The notes beneath the pieces were generated by a model. The model saw only the letters and a program-made list of their open reading frames with translations, ran no database searches and had not been told where the DNA came from. This document shows, piece after piece, positions 7,003 to 14,280 of a DNA stretch of 18,060 nucleotides (its first letter is position 1; every line of letters starts with the position of its first letter). The position numbers were made by a program, and so were the translations under genes. Source of the DNA: DAOMOD01 sp964526035 (GTDB taxonomy: Bacteria; Pseudomonadota; Gammaproteobacteria; Xanthomonadales; BPKI01); assembly GCA_964526035.1 (NCBI GenBank), contig CAZGKE010000063.1, positions 1 through 18,060 of the forward strand, written 5' to 3'.

Positions 7003-7905
7003 ATGAGTTCGAGTCTCGGCCAGTACTACCAGCTCACCAAGCCGCGCGTGGTGGCGCTTATCGTGTTCACTGCGGTTGTCGGGATGTTTCTGGCGGTGCC
7101 CGGCATGGTTCCGATCAATGCGCTGGTCTGGGGAACGCTGGGGATCGGGCTGGCGGCGGCCTCGGCGGCGGCCGTCAATCATCTGCTGGACCAGCGTATC
7201 GACGCGATGATGGCGCGCACCCGGCATCGGCCGTTGCCGACCGGGCAGCTCGACAGTGGTCAGGTGCTGGCTTTCGCCACCTTCCTCGGCGCGGCGTCGA
7301 TGTTCGTGCTGATCGTGTTCGTCAACACGCTGACTGCGGTGCTCACCTTCGTTTCGCTGATCGGCTACGCGGTGGTCTACACCGTGTACTTGAAGCGTGC
7401 GACGCCACAGAACATAGTGATCGGCGGCGCTGCCGGCGCCGCGCCGCCGGTGCTCGGCTGGGTGGCCGTGACCGGGCAGGTCGAGCCCGCAGCACTTCTG
7501 CTGTTCCTGATCATCTTCGTGTGGACACCTCCGCACTTCTGGGCGCTGGCGCTTTATCGTCGTGAGGACTATGCGGCCGCGGGCATTCCGATGCTGCCGG
7601 TGACCCACGGAGTGCAGTACACGCGCTGGCAGATTCTTTTTTACACCATCCTGCTGATCCTGGTGACCATCATGCCGTGGCTGATCCGCATGAGCGGCGC
7701 GTTCTATCTCGGCGGTGCGCTGGTGCTGGGCGGGGTGTTCCTGTACTACGCGGTACGCCTGTTGAATCCGCCAAACGAGCAGTTCGCCATGAAGGTGTTC
7801 AACTACTCGGTGGTGTACCTGATGGCGCTGTTCGCCTTCCTGCTCGCTGATCACTACCTCATGCCCGTCGCGCCCACATCGGTGATCCAGTTCCGAACGG
7901 GCTGA
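7003..7905 (+). CDS. ctaB: Protoheme IX farnesyltransferase (heme O synthase)
   Basis: This 300-residue polytopic inner-membrane enzyme of the UbiA prenyltransferase superfamily attaches a farnesyl group to heme B to make heme O, the precursor of heme A for terminal oxidases. The first Asp-rich site is NHLLDQRIDAMMARTRHRP (59-77), with Asn59, Asp63, Asp67 and Arg72 in the NxxxDxxxD arrangement. The second conserved loop is YRREDYAAAGIPMLPVTHG. About eight or nine hydrophobic segments can be seen. I chose the ATG at 7003 because family members begin a few residues before QYYQLTKPRVV. An in-frame ATG at 6925 and a TTG at 6883 are alternatives, but the latter lies across hairpins. No cytochrome oxidase subunit or heme A synthase gene is adjacent, so ctaB is detached from its usual cluster here. 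Confidence 0.95.
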   Translation: MSSSLGQYYQLTKPRVVALIVFTAVVGMFLAVPGMVPINALVWGTLGIGLAAASAAAVNHLLDQRIDAMMARTRHRPLPTGQLDSGQVLAFATFLGAASMFVLIVFVNTLTAVLTFVSLIGYAVVYTVYLKRATPQNIVIGGAAGAAPPVLGWVAVTGQVEPAALLLFLIIFVWTPPHFWALALYRREDYAAAGIPMLPVTHGVQYTRWQILFYTILLILVTIMPWLIRMSGAFYLGGALVLGGVFLYYAVRLLNPPNEQFAMKVFNYSVVYLMALFAFLLADHYLMPVAPTSVIQFRTG

Positions 7906-8003
7906 CAGCGTCGGTGTCGTGACATCGGCACCCGTTTCACGCTCGACTCATGCCGTCGCGGCGTATGCTTGGCGGTGTTCCACGCCGTAAAGGAAACCGC
8001 CCC

Positions 8004-8564
8004 ATGCTTCAAATCCTTGGAGTCTCCGGAAGCCTTCGCAAGAACTCGTTCAATACCGCGCTGCTCAACGCGGCGGCGGCGGCCGCTGGCGAGAGTGCGC
8101 GCATCGATGTCGTCACGTTGCACGGTATACCGCTCTATGACGGCGATCTGGAAGCCGAGAAAGGGCTGCCCGCTGCCGTGAAGGAGTTGAAAGACCGGAT
8201 CGCGGCCAGCGACGCGCTGCTGTTCGCCACGCCCGAATACAACCACGGCATCCCGGGCGTGTTCAAGAACGCCATCGACTGGCTGTCGCGTCCGCCTGAC
8301 GACATCCCTCGGGTGTTTCACGGGCGCCTTGTCGGCCTCATCGGTGCGACGCCTGGCGGGTTCGGCACGATGATGGCGCAGACTGCCTGGCTGCCCGTGC
8401 TGCGCACTCTGCGCATGCGGCCCTGGTTTGGCGGCCGATTGATGCTCGGCGGCGCCGGCAAGCTGTTTTCCGCCGACGGCACCCTGGATGCCGAGACGGC
8501 GAAGCGGGTGGCAGAGTTCGTCGAGGAATTTGCCGCGTTTGCGACTGCCGCCTCCCGCGCCTGA
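8004..8564 (+). CDS. NAD(P)H-dependent FMN reductase
   Basis: This is a 186-residue flavodoxin-fold protein. GSLRKNSFN (9-17) is the loop that binds the FMN phosphate, and PEYNHGIPGVFKNAIDWL (77-94) is the flavin-contact signature of the NADPH-dependent FMN reductase family, which includes ChrR and azoreductase-like quinone reductases. TPGGFGTMMAQ follows at 116-126. The length is normal for the family. Expected activity is two-electron reduction of flavin, quinones or similar acceptors in the cytosol, mainly protective; the true substrate is not readable. I chose the ATG at 8004, where the recognisable domain begins and AAAGGA lies about 10 nt upstream. An in-frame ATG at 7950 would add 18 unrelated residues. 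It ends 19 nt before a convergent gene. Confidence 0.9.
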   Translation: MLQILGVSGSLRKNSFNTALLNAAAAAAGESARIDVVTLHGIPLYDGDLEAEKGLPAAVKELKDRIAASDALLFATPEYNHGIPGVFKNAIDWLSRPPDDIPRVFHGRLVGLIGATPGGFGTMMAQTAWLPVLRTLRMRPWFGGRLMLGGAGKLFSADGTLDAETAKRVAEFVEEFAAFATAASRA

Positions 8565-8583
8565 CCGGTCGCTTCAACCCGCC

Positions 8584-9177
8584 TCAGGAGTTCCGGTCGT
8601 ACTGCCTCAGAAACTCGTAGAGTGCGACCGACGCGGCGACCGCCACATTGAGACTGTCGAGTTCTCCCCACTGTGGCAAACGCGCCAGCCGCAGGTCCGG
8701 TGACCGGCGCGTGTCGTCGCTCAAGCCGCCCAGTTCATGTCCCAGAACAAACGCGCAGCGCGGAGGAAGCGCCATCCGGTGCAGCAGCACGGGGGCCTCG
8801 GGCGTCAGCGCGACCAGCCCGAAGCCGTCCGCCTCCAGCGCCGCGCGGCAAGGTGCGAACTGATCCCACCAGCGCGCCGGCACGTGTTTGAAGCCGCCCT
8901 TGGCTGGCGCCGGGTCGAACGGTCCGACGCCGATCAGATGCACCGAGTGCGCGCCGAACGCTTCGGCGCTGCGGAAGATCTTGGGCACGTTGAAATCGGG
9001 CTTGAGGCGATCCAGGACAAGGGCCACCGGGTTGGGACCATGCGCCGCCATCAGGTTGCGGCGGCGATGCCGCTCGTAGCGCCACAGCGCGTTGCCGTCG
9101 CCCGCACGTCCGCGGCTGGCGATGGTGCCTTCGGCGATGACGCGGTCGCGGTCGCCGGGCGCCCGCGGTCGGCTCAT
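8584..9177 (-). CDS. TrmH/SpoU-family RNA 2'-O-methyltransferase
   Basis: This 197-residue SPOUT-class enzyme shows all three motifs of the family: motif 1 NVPKIFRSAEAFGAHSVHLIG (63-83, with Asn63 and Arg69), motif 2 FVLGHELGGL (143-152, Glu148) and motif 3 LDSLNVAVAASVALYEFL (173-190), which form the trefoil knot that binds S-adenosylmethionine. It should methylate a ribose 2'-OH in tRNA or rRNA; the target nucleotide cannot be told from sequence. There is no large N-terminal substrate-binding domain like that of RlmB. The start ATG overlaps the stop of the upstream gene as ATGA (9174-9177), indicating translational coupling to the DUF1499 gene. Confidence 0.92.
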   Translation of the reverse strand: MSRPRAPGDRDRVIAEGTIASRGRAGDGNALWRYERHRRRNLMAAHGPNPVALVLDRLKPDFNVPKIFRSAEAFGAHSVHLIGVGPFDPAPAKGGFKHVPARWWDQFAPCRAALEADGFGLVALTPEAPVLLHRMALPPRCAFVLGHELGGLSDDTRRSPDLRLARLPQWGELDSLNVAVAASVALYEFLRQYDRNS

Positions 9178-9659
9178 GGTGCGCTTGCCAGCGCCCGTCG
9201 AATGGCCTCGACGCGGGCGCGGTTGACGCCGAAATCACTGCGTCCGAGTCGTGACGAAGAGCGCACGTGAAGCACCCCGGCATCACTATCGGCCAGAAAC
9301 TCGATGTCGTCCACGAAGCCCAGCCAGCGCGAGCGCTGGGTCGCGTACAGGTAGCCGCTGCCCTCACCCTCGATGCGGATTCCGGGCATAACGGCCAGGA
9401 TCGTGCGCAGGCGCACCATGGCCGCCTCCGCCGTGCCTTCGAACGGCAGCGGCGGGATCGTGTGGTAGCCGCCCTGGGCGTAGCTGGATACGCAGTTCGG
9501 CGTACTGCGGCACGGCGCCAGTCGTCCGTCGGCCTGCACGCCGGAAGTGTCCGGGCTGCGGCCGGGAAAACCGAACAGCAGTCCCCACGCCACGATCAGC
9601 AGCAGCAATGCGACAAGGGCCGCCAGCAGCGCAAGCAGCATTTTCAGAATCAAGGCCAT
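9174..9659 (-). CDS. DUF1499 family membrane-anchored protein
   Basis: This is a 161-residue protein with one N-terminal membrane segment (about 5-29, rich in Leu and Ala). The DUF1499 signature follows: LAPCRSTPNCVSSYA (48-62, Cys50 and Cys56), then a domain with RYLYATQRSRWLGF-like content that here reads SGYLYATQRSRWLGFVDDIE and ends in HVRSSSRLGRSDFGVNRARV. The function of the family is not established. The bulk of the protein is probably outside the cytoplasm, and the two cysteines may form a disulfide. The ATG at 9659 follows GAGGAA at about 7 nt, which decides the start; the frame stays open upstream to 10127, but that part is antisense to the aldo/keto reductase gene. It is first in a two-gene unit with the RNA methyltransferase. 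Confidence 0.88.
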   Translation of the reverse strand: MALILKMLLALLAALVALLLLIVAWGLLFGFPGRSPDTSGVQADGRLAPCRSTPNCVSSYAQGGYHTIPPLPFEGTAEAAMVRLRTILAVMPGIRIEGEGSGYLYATQRSRWLGFVDDIEFLADSDAGVLHVRSSSRLGRSDFGVNRARVEAIRRALASAP

Positions 9660-9683
9660 GGTCGGTTTCCTCGGTGTGTTTCC

Positions 9684-9721
9684 ATGATAGAGGCTTTGGC
9701 GCATCTGAAGCCGTCGACGGC
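9684..9721. promoter_or_regulatory. Divergent control region with -10 box and 12-bp palindrome
   Basis: Between the divergent DUF1499 and aldo/keto reductase genes, the minus strand has TATCAT (9689-9684), a 5 of 6 match to a -10 box about 25 nt before the DUF1499 ATG. A perfect 12-bp palindrome GCCGTCGACGGC lies at 9710-9721. It could be an operator serving both genes, but a palindrome this GC-rich may also be chance. Confidence 0.35.
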
Positions 9722-9742
9722 AGGCTGTGAGAGAATCGACGC

Positions 9743-10696
9743 ATGGCAAGGGGGATTCAACCGGGTGATGGTATGCCGGTCTCGCCGGAACGAAGGCGTC
9801 TGCTGGCGGGCGCTGGCGCGCTCTCCGCGCTGGGCCTGACGCCGCGGTACCTGCTGGCATCCGCCCCTTCGCCGCTGGCCCGCGCCATGCCGCGCAGCGG
9901 CGAACTGCTTCCGGTGATCGGCCTAGGTACCTGGCAATCCTTTGACGTGCCCGATCACGGCGATACCTTCGAAGCGGCGGGAGCGGTCTTGCGGCGCTTC
10001 CTCGAACTGGGCGGACGGGTCGTCGATACATCTCCAATGTACGGTCGCGCCGAGGCCGCGCTGGGCGAGCTGTCCCGCCTGCACGGAGTCGGCGATCGTC
10101 TGTTTCTGGCCAGCAAGCTGTGGACAACCGGCCGCGAGTTCGGGCAGCGCCAGTTCGAGCGCAGCCTGGAACTTCTGCGCCGCAACCGACTGGACCTCGG
10201 CCAGGTGCACAACCTGCGCGATCTCGAGACGCAGCTGGCCGTGCTCATCGAGGCGCGTGCCGCAGGCCAGGTGCGTCATGTCGGCATCACCCACTATCAG
10301 GCCGACGCCCACCCGCTCGTCCAGCGCCTCATCGAGCGAGAGGAGGTGGACGTGGTGCAGATCAACTACTCGCTGGCCGAACCGGAGGCCGGCGATCAGC
10401 TGCTTGATGCCTGCGCGGCGCGTGGCGTTGCAGTGCTGGTCAATCGCGCCTTCCAGGAAGGGGCCATGTTCTCCCGTACGCGCGGGCGAAAGCTGCCGAA
10501 GGTGGCGCAGGAGATCGGTGCCGAAAGCCATGCCCAGCTGTTCCTCAAATGGGCGCTGGGGCATCGAGCTGTGACCTGCGTGCTCACCGGGACGCGCAAT
10601 GTCGAACACATCGCCGAGAATCTGGGCGCTGCGCGCGACCCGCTTCCAGACGCCCGCCAGCGCCAGGCCATTGCCGATTGGTACCGGGCGACGTGA
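9743..10696 (+). CDS. Aldo/keto reductase with Tat-like signal peptide
   Basis: This is a 317-residue protein. The leader SPERRRLLAGAGALSALG (14-31) has consecutive arginines followed by Leu and a modest hydrophobic stretch, as in twin-arginine signals, so a folded enzyme would be exported to the periplasm. The barrel shows the aldo/keto reductase tetrad: Asp95 (VVDTSPMYG), Tyr100, Lys125 (LASKLWTT) and His156 (GQVHNLRD). Later landmarks are HVGITHY and VLTGTRNVEHIAENLGA, the latter being the nucleotide-binding end of the barrel. It should reduce an aldehyde or ketone using NADPH. The substrate, and how a cofactor would be held outside the cytoplasm, are unknown. The start at 9743 has GAGAG about 9 nt upstream; a later ATG at 9773 would shorten the n-region. 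Confidence 0.9.
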   Translation: MARGIQPGDGMPVSPERRRLLAGAGALSALGLTPRYLLASAPSPLARAMPRSGELLPVIGLGTWQSFDVPDHGDTFEAAGAVLRRFLELGGRVVDTSPMYGRAEAALGELSRLHGVGDRLFLASKLWTTGREFGQRQFERSLELLRRNRLDLGQVHNLRDLETQLAVLIEARAAGQVRHVGITHYQADAHPLVQRLIEREEVDVVQINYSLAEPEAGDQLLDACAARGVAVLVNRAFQEGAMFSRTRGRKLPKVAQEIGAESHAQLFLKWALGHRAVTCVLTGTRNVEHIAENLGAARDPLPDARQRQAIADWYRAT

Positions 10697-10712
10697 TGGC
10701 ATCGGGCCGGCC

Positions 10713-11048
10713 ATGAAAAAGACCCGTCAGTCCTCGGTCTGGCCGATGCGCGCGGCGGCCGCCGCGCCCGAAGCGGATGCTTCTCTTGAGCAGCTCAAGC
10801 TCTATGCACGCGCTTTCAACGCGCTCGACTGGGTGAAACAGACCGGCCGCGGCGAAGGGGAGGAGGTGCTGGCAGAATTGGCGGAGAGACCGCTGCAGGA
10901 GCTCGACCTGGAAGAACTGCGCGCCGTCCTCTTCCATGTGCAGCGCGACCGTCGCTGGGTGGGTGACAGCGCCGCGGCTTTCGAGCAGAGCCAGCGCATG
11001 CTCGCCCTGGTCGCCGAGATCCGTATCCGGTTGGCCGCCTATCGCTGA
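10713..11048 (+). CDS. Small protein of unknown function
   Basis: This is a 111-residue protein that begins 16 nt after the aldo/keto reductase stop, so it is probably co-transcribed with it. The start MKKTRQSSVWP is inferred from position; the ribosome-binding site is weak. The sequence is charged and mainly helical (EQLKLYARAFNALDWVKQT, then EELRAVLFHVQRDRRWVGD), without a signal peptide, cysteines or membrane segment, so it is likely a small cytosolic helical protein. I do not recognise a domain. Its last 10 bases overlap the end of the convergent downstream gene. Composition is like that of the neighbours, which supports real coding. Confidence 0.65.
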   Translation: MKKTRQSSVWPMRAAAAAPEADASLEQLKLYARAFNALDWVKQTGRGEGEEVLAELAERPLQELDLEELRAVLFHVQRDRRWVGDSAAAFEQSQRMLALVAEIRIRLAAYR

Positions 11049-12646
11049 GTAGCCGGAGATCCGCCTGGACGTTCCATGCTCCGGACGGCGGGGCCGGCGG
11101 CGCGCAGCCTGAGCGTGCGACCCTCCATGAACAAATGCGCGGGCCGTCTCAGCTTCAGCTCCAGTCCTCGCCCGCGCACCACGGTGTCGGCCGGACAGGG
11201 GCCGGCATCGTCCATGTCGCAGCCTTCGATTGCAGGGCGCCCGGACAACAGCAGGATCAGTCGGGCGCCGTTGTCGGTCACGTGCAGTGGCCGGCGTTGG
11301 GCTTCCAGATGCAGCCAGTCCGATTCGATGACAAGCGGGTCCGAGTCCACGATGAGGACCCCGCCATCGATGCTGTGGATATCGCGTGCGGTGAAGGCAA
11401 TATCGAAACCACGGGCGGGGCCCAGCAGCTCCAGACGTTCACCACGATGGCCTTCAAAGCGCCGCATCGCGCGTTCGGTGCGCCGATCGAGGCGCCCCAG
11501 TTCGGTGGCGGATCGCGAAATATCGGCCCAGCGATTGAGACGCTCCGCCTGATCCAGGGCGTCATCCGGGGACACGGCGCCGCTGCCGAAATGGGTCTGC
11601 AGCAGGATCCAGGGCGCCACGCCCGCGGCCAGCGGCTGACGCCAGTCGGCACCGTGCATTTCAAGCAGCGTCAGCGCCGCTGCGCCGCTGTGATAACTCT
11701 GCCAGCGCAGCAGTCGCTCCCAGGTCGCTCCGGCAGAACGGTCGATCATGCGCCAGCGGGAGCGCAGCTCCGATGCTTCGCGTATCTCCGGCTCAAGGGC
11801 CTGCCGCGCGCGGATGCCGACCCATTCCGCGGAGCCCTCGATGCGCATGAAGTGGTCTTCGACTGCGGCCACGGCATCACCCATTTTGGCGAGTCGTTGC
11901 GCGCGCAGTGCCAGGGCAAGCCGAACCCGGTAGGTGCGTGTCTGGGGATCATCCTCCGACAGTGCGCCGACCAGCAGCGCCGCCTCGTGGAGCTTGAGTT
12001 CCACCAGGTCGCGACCAGCTTCGATGTCAAAGCGCAGCGCTTGCTGTCCAAGGTTGCTGAAGTGTGCGCTCTGGAATACGTGAAAGGCCTCGTGCAGGAG
12101 GGGCTCGGCGACAGCCGGCGCCCAGATACGGCTGACGCGTACCGCTGGCGCATCGATTCCCCCGAACTTCTGCAGCAGCAGGAAATCAAGACGGAAGCGT
12201 TGACCTTCGCAGCGCCCGCGCCAAAGCCGTGAATCCCACGGGTGGGCCTGAAATCCGGACTGCGGCGGCTGTCGGCTCACCAACACGCATGCTCCGCTGC
12301 CCTCGTACAGCAGGAATGGCTGCTCGGGTTCCCAGAAACCCGGCCACAGCGCTGCCATAGCGGGGCCGGCGTCGGCAATGCGCTGCGCCACTGTTTCCAT
12401 GGCGCTGACGCGTGCCGGTGCGAGCAGCGCAGCCAGGCAGGTGAGCAGCAGGACCGCCGTTGCGCCCACCCGCGGGCCGGCCGACGCTGCGCGCGCCCCG
12501 CGGAAGTTCGAACCGACTCCCCGCGCGATCCCAGTGGCCAGGGAGCGGTTGAACGGGCAGGCAGTCTGCGCGTGGAGGCATTTCATCGGGGTCAGGATAG
12601 CGGTGCCAGCGGCGCTGCGGCGGATTCCTTGTTCAAAGGCCCTCAT
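11039..12646 (-). CDS. Exported protein with HExxH zinc-peptidase motif
   Basis: This 535-residue frame starts from the ATG at 12646, which has AAGGG at 6 nt. It encodes an 82-residue N-terminal part ending in a hydrophobic core and a cleavage-like site (GATAVLLLTCLAALLAPARVSA), so export is likely; later starts (ATG 12586, GTG 12469) would give a more normal signal peptide. The mature part contains LLHEAFHVFQSAHF, whose HEAFH (about residues 185-189) is the zincin HExxH motif. EAGRDLVELK follows, with a Glu 20 residues after the second His as a possible third zinc ligand in gluzincin spacing. The C-terminal third looks beta-rich (HSIDGGVLIVDSDPLVIESD) and carries two cysteines near CDMDDAGPC. 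No named family is recognised. A secreted metallopeptidase is the best guess; loss of catalytic function cannot be excluded. Confidence 0.72.
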   Translation of the reverse strand: MRAFEQGIRRSAAGTAILTPMKCLHAQTACPFNRSLATGIARGVGSNFRGARAASAGPRVGATAVLLLTCLAALLAPARVSAMETVAQRIADAGPAMAALWPGFWEPEQPFLLYEGSGACVLVSRQPPQSGFQAHPWDSRLWRGRCEGQRFRLDFLLLQKFGGIDAPAVRVSRIWAPAVAEPLLHEAFHVFQSAHFSNLGQQALRFDIEAGRDLVELKLHEAALLVGALSEDDPQTRTYRVRLALALRAQRLAKMGDAVAAVEDHFMRIEGSAEWVGIRARQALEPEIREASELRSRWRMIDRSAGATWERLLRWQSYHSGAAALTLLEMHGADWRQPLAAGVAPWILLQTHFGSGAVSPDDALDQAERLNRWADISRSATELGRLDRRTERAMRRFEGHRGERLELLGPARGFDIAFTARDIHSIDGGVLIVDSDPLVIESDWLHLEAQRRPLHVTDNGARLILLLSGRPAIEGCDMDDAGPCPADTVVRGRGLELKLRRPAHLFMEGRTLRLRAAGPAVRSMERPGGSPATQR

Positions 12647-12743
12647 CGTGACCCTTGGCAGGGGCGCCGGAGCGTACGCCGGGCGCAGACTCCCTCGGGC
12701 AAGTGGGGGTCGGGTGGATCTACCCACTTCGGAGGTTCTTTTC

Positions 12744-13493
12744 ATGTCAACGTCCCGATTCTTGCTGGCTGCGGCGCTGCTGATGCCGCTTGCACCCCTG
12801 TCCGCCGCGTCCCTGGGCGAGTGCCGAGTCAAGACTGATTATTCAGTGGAACGCCAGGACGGCGGCTACCTGTTCAGTCGTGGCCATGCGGCCGAAATCC
12901 GCATTCGCGAGGGACGCCTGTTGGTCGATGGTGCCGACGCGCCGCTCAGCCAGGCGGATCGTGCGCGCCTGCATGAGTTCCAGTCGCAGCTCGACAACGT
13001 GATCGAGCAGGCCCGCGGCATCGCCATGGAGGCTGCGTCGATCGCCATGGATGCGGTTTCCGAGGTGGCGCTGGCCTTCTTTGGCGACGATCCGGCCATG
13101 CTGCAACGCTTCGAGAAGCGACTTGCGGTGCTCGACGCTGAAATCCGCAAAGGACTCGTCATGCGCGACGGCCCGCTGTTCGATGAGTCGGCCTTCGAGC
13201 GCGCCGTTGAAACGGCGATGAAGGAGCTTGCCCCGATGCTGGCCCGCAGCGTGGCCGCCAAGGCAGTGACCGCCGCGCTGAGTGGCGACGAGGAGGTGAT
13301 CCGCGAGATCGAAGCGCGCGCCAGTCGCCTGGAGCACGAGATCGAAGCCAAGGTCACCCGGCGCGCTCGCGATATCGAGGCACGCGCCGAAGCGCTGTGT
13401 CCGCAGATCGAAAGCCTGGCGGCGACACTGGATGCGCTCGACTTTCGTCATGCCGACGGCAGCGGGCTGCAGTTGATCCGCGTCCGACGCTGA
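12744..13493 (+). CDS. DUF2884 (YggN-like) periplasmic protein
   Basis: This is a 249-residue protein. GGAGG at 12731-12735 places the start at the ATG 12744. The first ~22 residues (MSTSRFLLAAALLMPLAPLSAA) are a Sec signal peptide. The mature start has one Cys (Cys27), the strand-rich segment EIRIREGRLLVDGADAPLSQ (50-69) and then a long, heptad-like helical region of Ala, Glu and Arg with a second Cys near the end (ALCPQIES). This matches my memory of the DUF2884 family that includes E. coli YggN, whose function is unknown. It is divergent from the HExxH gene across 97 bases, so the two may share control. The frame is open for 366 bases upstream, but that part is antisense to the neighbour and is not included. 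Confidence 0.8.
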   Translation: MSTSRFLLAAALLMPLAPLSAASLGECRVKTDYSVERQDGGYLFSRGHAAEIRIREGRLLVDGADAPLSQADRARLHEFQSQLDNVIEQARGIAMEAASIAMDAVSEVALAFFGDDPAMLQRFEKRLAVLDAEIRKGLVMRDGPLFDESAFERAVETAMKELAPMLARSVAAKAVTAALSGDEEVIREIEARASRLEHEIEAKVTRRARDIEARAEALCPQIESLAATLDALDFRHADGSGLQLIRVRR

Positions 13494-13503
13494 TACCAGA
13501 CAG

Positions 13504-13530
13504 GGGGACTGCCGCGCCGCGGCAGTCCCC
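13504..13530. terminator. Perfect 12-bp hairpin after DUF2884 gene
   Basis: GGGGACTGCCGC and GCGGCAGTCCCC form a perfect 12-bp stem with a 3-nt loop, 10 bases after the stop codon. There is no clear U-tract, so it may be an atypical terminator, a Rho-dependent end stabiliser, or a single palindromic repeat unit. Confidence 0.6.
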
Positions 13531-13604
13531 GCGCTTCGAGGTCTGCTCGGGCAAACGCAATGCGGACAGGCGAGTACACTGGACGGGTCCAGGGAACCAC
13601 CGCC

Positions 13605-14189
13605 ATGTACCGCATTCTCCTTGTCACCTTCCTGCTTGCGGCGTGCAGCGCCGCCCGCGTCGCGCCGCCGCCCGCGGAGCCGACGACCAGTCCGGTCGCG
13701 GCAATGGCCGATCAATGCCGCGACTGCCATCGCAGCGATCTCGCGCGCGGCGTGCTGCCGCTGCTCGATGGGCAGCATGCCGCCTATCTCGAGGCGCAGC
13801 TGCTGCGCTTTCGCGACAGCCACCGCGAGGGATTCCCGATGGAGGGGATCGCCGCAGGATTTGATGCGCAGCAGATTGCTGCGCTGGCCGCGCATTTCGC
13901 GGCGCAACCGGTGTCCCGACACCTTGCGTCGACCCACGCGGCGCTGATCGCCCATGGACGAGAGCGCGCCGAGGCCCTGCGTTGTATGGATTGTCATGGC
14001 GCGGATTTCGCGGGCGGCGGCGTCATTCCGCGGCTCGGCAACCAGGCGTCGCAGTACCTGGAAGCGCAGCTGATGGGCATCCGTGAAGGACGGCGCTACC
14101 ATCCGCCGACCGCCACCGGCGCACGGATCGCCGATCTCGACGACACCGATCTGCGCGCCCTGGCGCACTTCATCTCGGCGCAGGAATAG
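13605..14189 (+). CDS. Diheme cytochrome c lipoprotein (c4-like)
   Basis: This is a 194-residue protein. The start ATG is preceded by AGGGA. LLVTFLLAAC is a lipoprotein signal with lipobox LAAC, giving a lipid-anchored mature protein from Cys14. Two class I heme sites follow: CRDCH (38-42) and CMDCH (127-131). The two halves repeat a pattern (YLEAQL, then a basic stretch, then a helix such as IAALAAHF or DLRALAHFI) typical of cytochrome c4. It would carry electrons in the periplasm, often to a terminal oxidase. The first half has FPM (Met79) as the probable distal ligand. The second half has RRYHPPTATG where a Met is expected, so its sixth ligand is unclear. It lies 91 bases before aceF and may have its own transcript. 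Confidence 0.9.
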   Translation: MYRILLVTFLLAACSAARVAPPPAEPTTSPVAAMADQCRDCHRSDLARGVLPLLDGQHAAYLEAQLLRFRDSHREGFPMEGIAAGFDAQQIAALAAHFAAQPVSRHLASTHAALIAHGRERAEALRCMDCHGADFAGGGVIPRLGNQASQYLEAQLMGIREGRRYHPPTATGARIADLDDTDLRALAHFISAQE

Positions 14190-14280
14190 ACCGCGGCTGG
14201 CGGCGCGCGCTGGCGCCGGTGGGAAGTTCGCGGTCACAATAGGCCCCTTTTCCCACATCCCACCGCCCAGGGGAGGGCCC

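Noticed and set aside
6772..7854. Minus-strand open frame (360 codons) opposite ctaB
   Set aside because: Antisense to conserved prenyltransferase motifs; its His/Arg/Gln-rich translation is a reverse reading of hydrophobic codons.
9660..10127. N-terminal extension of the DUF1499 frame
   Set aside because: Antisense to the aldo/keto reductase gene; the ATG at 9659 has a good ribosome-binding site and begins the membrane segment.
12378..12743. N-terminal extension of the DUF2884 frame
   Set aside because: The part before 12744 is antisense to the HExxH gene; GGAGG and a signal peptide fix the start at 12744.
14190..14280. A separate promoter for aceF
   Set aside because: CACAAT near 14235 resembles a -10 box, but no -35 element at a proper distance could be found by eye.
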